Assembly: GCA_009782015.1 (NCBI GenBank)
Contig: WQUP01000266.1
Coordinates: forward strand, 1 to 8,658
Reading direction: 5' to 3'
DNA from: Endomicrobiia bacterium
Lineage (GTDB): Bacteria > Elusimicrobiota > Endomicrobiia > Endomicrobiales > Endomicrobiaceae
Length of the DNA: 8,658 nucleotides
A program made the translations under genes and the position numbers. Position 1 is the first letter of the stretch. Every line of letters begins with the position of its first letter. Positions 7,801-8,658 of the stretch are shown here, one piece after another. Under the pieces are notes generated by a model. It had not been told where the DNA came from. It was given only the letters and a program-made list of their open reading frames with translations, and ran no database searches.

Positions 7801-8337
7801 AACGTCGATATAAAAGACGCTCAGATAGTGCGCATTGCGGGCATGATAGCTTCGATAAAAAAGCTGATTTCAAAAGCCAAAAAAGAGCCGTACGCCAAAT
7901 TTAAAGTCGAAGATCTCAGCGGCAGCGTTGAAGCTATTTTGTTCCCGAAATCTTACGAAAGATATGAGAGCTACCTTACGCCGAACAACGTGGTGGTAAT
8001 AAAAGGCAGGCTCATGGGCTCGGAAGGCCAGGCCGAAATAATAGTCGAAGAGATGATGACAATCGACGAAGCAAAAAAGAAGTTCCAGCCCAACTGCGGC
8101 GAAGTGCATATAAAACTTTCCACCACGCGTTTTGACGATGACCTCAAAGACCAGCTTACAAAAGTGTTTAAAGACAACAAAGGCAAAGCCAAAGTATTTT
8201 TAGATTTAGAAGACCCTGTCAGCGGCAGCTTCAGCATAGAAACCGAATATCTTTCCGACTGCTCCGACACCTTTGTCGAGGAAGTCGAAAAAGCGATAGG
8301 CAGTTCGGAAGTTGTGGAATTGCATTACACCAACTAA
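4822..8337 (+). CDS. dnaE: DNA polymerase III subunit alpha (DnaE1 type) with complete PHP site
   Basis: This is the catalytic subunit of the replicative DNA polymerase. The product is 1171 residues, close to the roughly 1160 of E. coli DnaE. Residues count from ATG 4822. The PHP domain (about 1-270) opens with HLHNHTEYSLLDG and has H8, H10, D17, H49, E74, H99, C149, D217 and H219, the full ligand set known from DnaEs with metal-dependent 3'-5' exonuclease activity. The polymerase core has GRGSGAG (369-375), MPDLDIDF (407-414) and VDFLGL (559-564). D411, D413 and D560 correspond to the E. coli catalytic triad D401, D403 and D555. GYGFNKSH (748-755) leads into the helix-hairpin-helix region. 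QGFLF (926-930) matches the beta-clamp binding consensus. An OB fold covers about 1001-1076 and the C-terminal tau-binding-like domain follows to 1171. The gene appears monocistronic, with its own promoter; no clear U-tract terminator follows. Confidence 0.98.
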   Translation: MSEFVHLHNHTEYSLLDGAARLTDDKGKPGELFKLMSEYKMPALAITDHGNMYGAMEFYWAAKESGIKPIIGCEIYVAPNSRFDKSAEKVSEEGGNYNHLTLLAKDFKGYQNLMHIVSIGFTEGFYYKPRVDKEVLRKYSDGIIAMSGCLAGEVASNLLKGSSEKAAKAAGDYQDIFGKGNFYIEIMDNGLEEQQKIIPGLMELSKKTGIPLVATNDCHFLRKEDSEIHDILLCIGTGKTLTDAKRMRFDSDLFFYRSPQEMAKTFSYIPEALKNTLEIAEKTNLEIKSDQLLLPQFPIPAGFKSDSEYLEKLCRDGLARRYGTVKPEHEERLKHELGVINKMGFASYFLIVSDFIKYAKDNGIPVGPGRGSGAGAMVAYTLGITDICPLKYGLLFERFLNPDRRSMPDLDIDFADFGRDRVIEYVRKKYGEEKCAQIITFGSMQARLVIKDVARVMGFTPTESNNIAKLIPFNSSISEALQSSQDLVRLMKSDDRVAKLIAASQRLEGLKRHTGVHAAGMVIANEEITKYSPLSKGSKDIITTQYDGNVLPQLGLLKVDFLGLRTLTIIDDTVKLIKKAKPSFDLNAISLDDKKTYDLLCEAKTLGVFQLESKGMRDLIRKLKPSTIDDIIALIALYRPGPMGSGMLDDFVSRKHGRTKIVYDHPLQEPILNDTYGVILYQEQVMKMAIALAGFTPGEADALRKAMSKKIPEVIEKQREKFINGAKANNVDKKIADKIYNNIVAFAGYGFNKSHSAAYGIVSYQTAYLKANYPLEYITSLLNSEIGRSAVKDNEESKLVTYLEDAGLFGIKILPPDIQRSDGRFKTENGNIRFGLLAVKNVGEGVTECIEKVRGGANGAFKDWDEFLQRIDLKSTNKKALESLTKAGVFDPFGKDKLEIRAALIASIDSSVDKAAKIKHDKESAQGFLFDSAETIKSEKTLLKAKPLETFEALDFEKEVLGFYLSGHPLTPRKRDLVAYSNYRLDSLPVPKENVDIKDAQIVRIAGMIASIKKLISKAKKEPYAKFKVEDLSGSVEAILFPKSYERYESYLTPNNVVVIKGRLMGSEGQAEIIVEEMMTIDEAKKKFQPNCGEVHIKLSTTRFDDDLKDQLTKVFKDNKGKAKVFLDLEDPVSGSFSIETEYLSDCSDTFVEEVEKAIGSSEVVELHYTN

Positions 8338-8344
8338 AATGGAA

Positions 8345-8362
8345 GGGGGCGCTGCGTCCCCC
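8345..8362. repeat. GC-rich hairpin just after dnaE
   Basis: GGGGG (8345-8349) pairs with CCCCC (8358-8362). CGC and GCG can extend the stem inwards with one bulged T. It begins eight bases after the dnaE stop. The bases after it are AACCTCCG rather than a T run, so it is a poor intrinsic terminator. It is more likely part of the repeat-like structured tract that follows. Confidence 0.5.
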
Positions 8363-8371
8363 AACCTCCGC

Positions 8372-8401
8372 CATACTTTTTGCAGACGTTCAAAAAGTAT
8401 G
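8372..8401. repeat. perfect 11-bp inverted repeat
   Basis: CATACTTTTTG (8372-8382) is the exact reverse complement of CAAAAAGTATG (8391-8401), with the 8-base loop CAGACGTT. A run of seven A follows at 8403-8409. On the + strand no T tract follows, and on the - strand the stem is followed by GCGGAGG, so it is not a standard terminator in either direction. It probably belongs to a dispersed intergenic repeat. Confidence 0.65.
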
Positions 8402-8423
8402 CAAAAAAACTGCCGCAGATGCA

Positions 8424-8463
8424 GCCGCCGTGCGACGAATAAGGAGCACGTGCTTGGCGGCGG
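8424..8463. repeat. GC-rich imperfect hairpin with internal AGCACGTGCT palindrome
   Basis: GCCGCC (8424-8429) can pair with GGCGGC (8456-8461), and GTGC (8430-8433) with GCAC (8446-8449) inside it. AGCACGTGCT at 8445-8454 is itself a perfect palindrome. The segment lies in a GC-rich patch: 49 of 70 bases are G or C between 8411 and 8480. No gene is evident in either direction across it. Confidence 0.4.
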
Positions 8464-8515
8464 GCGCGAGACGGTGAGCGCACAATCCTTTTTATTTTTG
8501 CGGCAAATCCGGAAC

Positions 8516-8640
8516 TGACACGCAGTGTCACCCTGAAAGGACAAAGGGACAATGTCCCAAGTCCTTGAAGGGTCTAGACCTCTAGATCCTTCGTTGAGGA
8601 CAGAGTCCTCGCCTCAGGATGACACCTTTGGTGTCATTTT
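8516..8640. repeat. nested palindromic element, cloverleaf-like, with flanking hairpins
   Basis: The outer stem pairs TGTCACCCTGA (8526-8536) with TCAGGATGACA (8614-8624), with one mismatch in 11. Three arms sit inside it. AAGGAC (8537-8542) pairs with GTCCTT (8561-8566), containing GGGAC with GTCCC. GAAGGGTCTAGA (8567-8578) pairs with TCTAGATCCTTC (8581-8592), with one G-T wobble. GAGGAC (8596-8601) pairs with GTCCTC (8605-8610). The first two arms abut directly, as in a four-way junction. Hairpins TGACAC/GTGTCA (8516-8530) and ATGACACC/GGTGTCAT (8619-8637) flank it and share bases with the outer stem. No protein is encoded. It resembles a non-autonomous palindromic repeat (MITE or REP-like); from memory, sequences close to the - strand TGTCATCCTGAGG occur in many bacterial genomes. 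Confidence 0.8.
8619..8640 (+). terminator. possible intrinsic terminator at the right edge of the palindromic element
   Basis: ATGACACC (8619-8626) and GGTGTCAT (8630-8637) form an 8-bp stem with the loop TTT. Counting the last stem base, four T occur at 8637-8640. It could end dnaE read-through transcription about 300 bases downstream. The short T run and its place within a repeat make this tentative. Confidence 0.4.
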
Positions 8641-8658
8641 GCTCAAACAACCGGATTT

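Noticed and set aside
8312..8518. 68-codon + strand frame after dnaE
   Set aside because: It begins inside dnaE in another frame and translates the hairpin tract; there is no ribosome site and no protein-like conservation signal.
8206..8552. Overlapping - strand frames across the dnaE end and the hairpin region
   Set aside because: The peptides are read through inverted repeats and dnaE antisense sequence and have Arg/Ser/Gly-rich, low-information composition. They look like repeat-derived spurious frames.
8526..8624. Cloverleaf read as a tRNA gene
   Set aside because: The fold has four arms, but there is no T-loop TTCGA-type motif in position, no 7-bp acceptor with CCA-type end, no canonical anticodon loop, and the arms are too long.

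Overview
The window is an ordinary chromosomal segment from a bacterium. It holds four protein genes, all on the + strand, and a structured, repeat-like stretch at the right end. Base composition is moderate, the genes use AAA/GAA-rich codons, and both well-supported promoters look like classical sigma70 sites. No single gene fixes the taxonomy. A secreted DUF3160 protein, a DnaE1-type polymerase with a complete PHP metal site, and intergenic palindromes reading TGTCATCCTGAGG on the - strand would fit a gut- or host-associated lineage such as Elusimicrobiota. That is a low-confidence impression from memory.

Layout. Bases 1-2256 carry a DUF3160-family protein that runs in from beyond the left edge. 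Its last 41 bases overlap the start of a CapA-like (PGA_cap) secreted metallophosphoesterase-fold protein, 2216-3154. The pair looks translationally coupled. Homoserine dehydrogenase (3209-4495) follows with its own near-consensus promoter, whose -35 box lies inside the end of the capA-like gene. The hom-dnaE gap (4496-4821) contains a degenerate 8-nt periodic tract, a possible promoter, a strong intrinsic terminator, and the extended -10 promoter of dnaE. The possible promoter and terminator would bracket a transcript of about 65 nt. The replicative polymerase gene dnaE occupies 4822-8337.

Bases 8338-8658 have no credible gene. They contain three hairpin-forming segments, one of them in a GC-rich stretch (49 of 70 bases are G/C in 8411-8480). 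They are followed by a nested inverted-repeat element that can be drawn as a four-way cloverleaf (8526-8624), flanked by two hairpins that would compete with its outer stem.

Functionally, the first two genes may act together at the cell envelope. Homoserine dehydrogenase belongs to aspartate-family amino acid synthesis (threonine, methionine). DnaE is the replication polymerase and probably carries its own PHP proofreading exonuclease. These three units appear to be transcribed separately. I found no CRISPR array, tRNA, rRNA, insertion-sequence transposase or defence system. The most unusual material is the cloverleaf palindrome and the possible small RNA between hom and dnaE; no new multi-gene system is evident.
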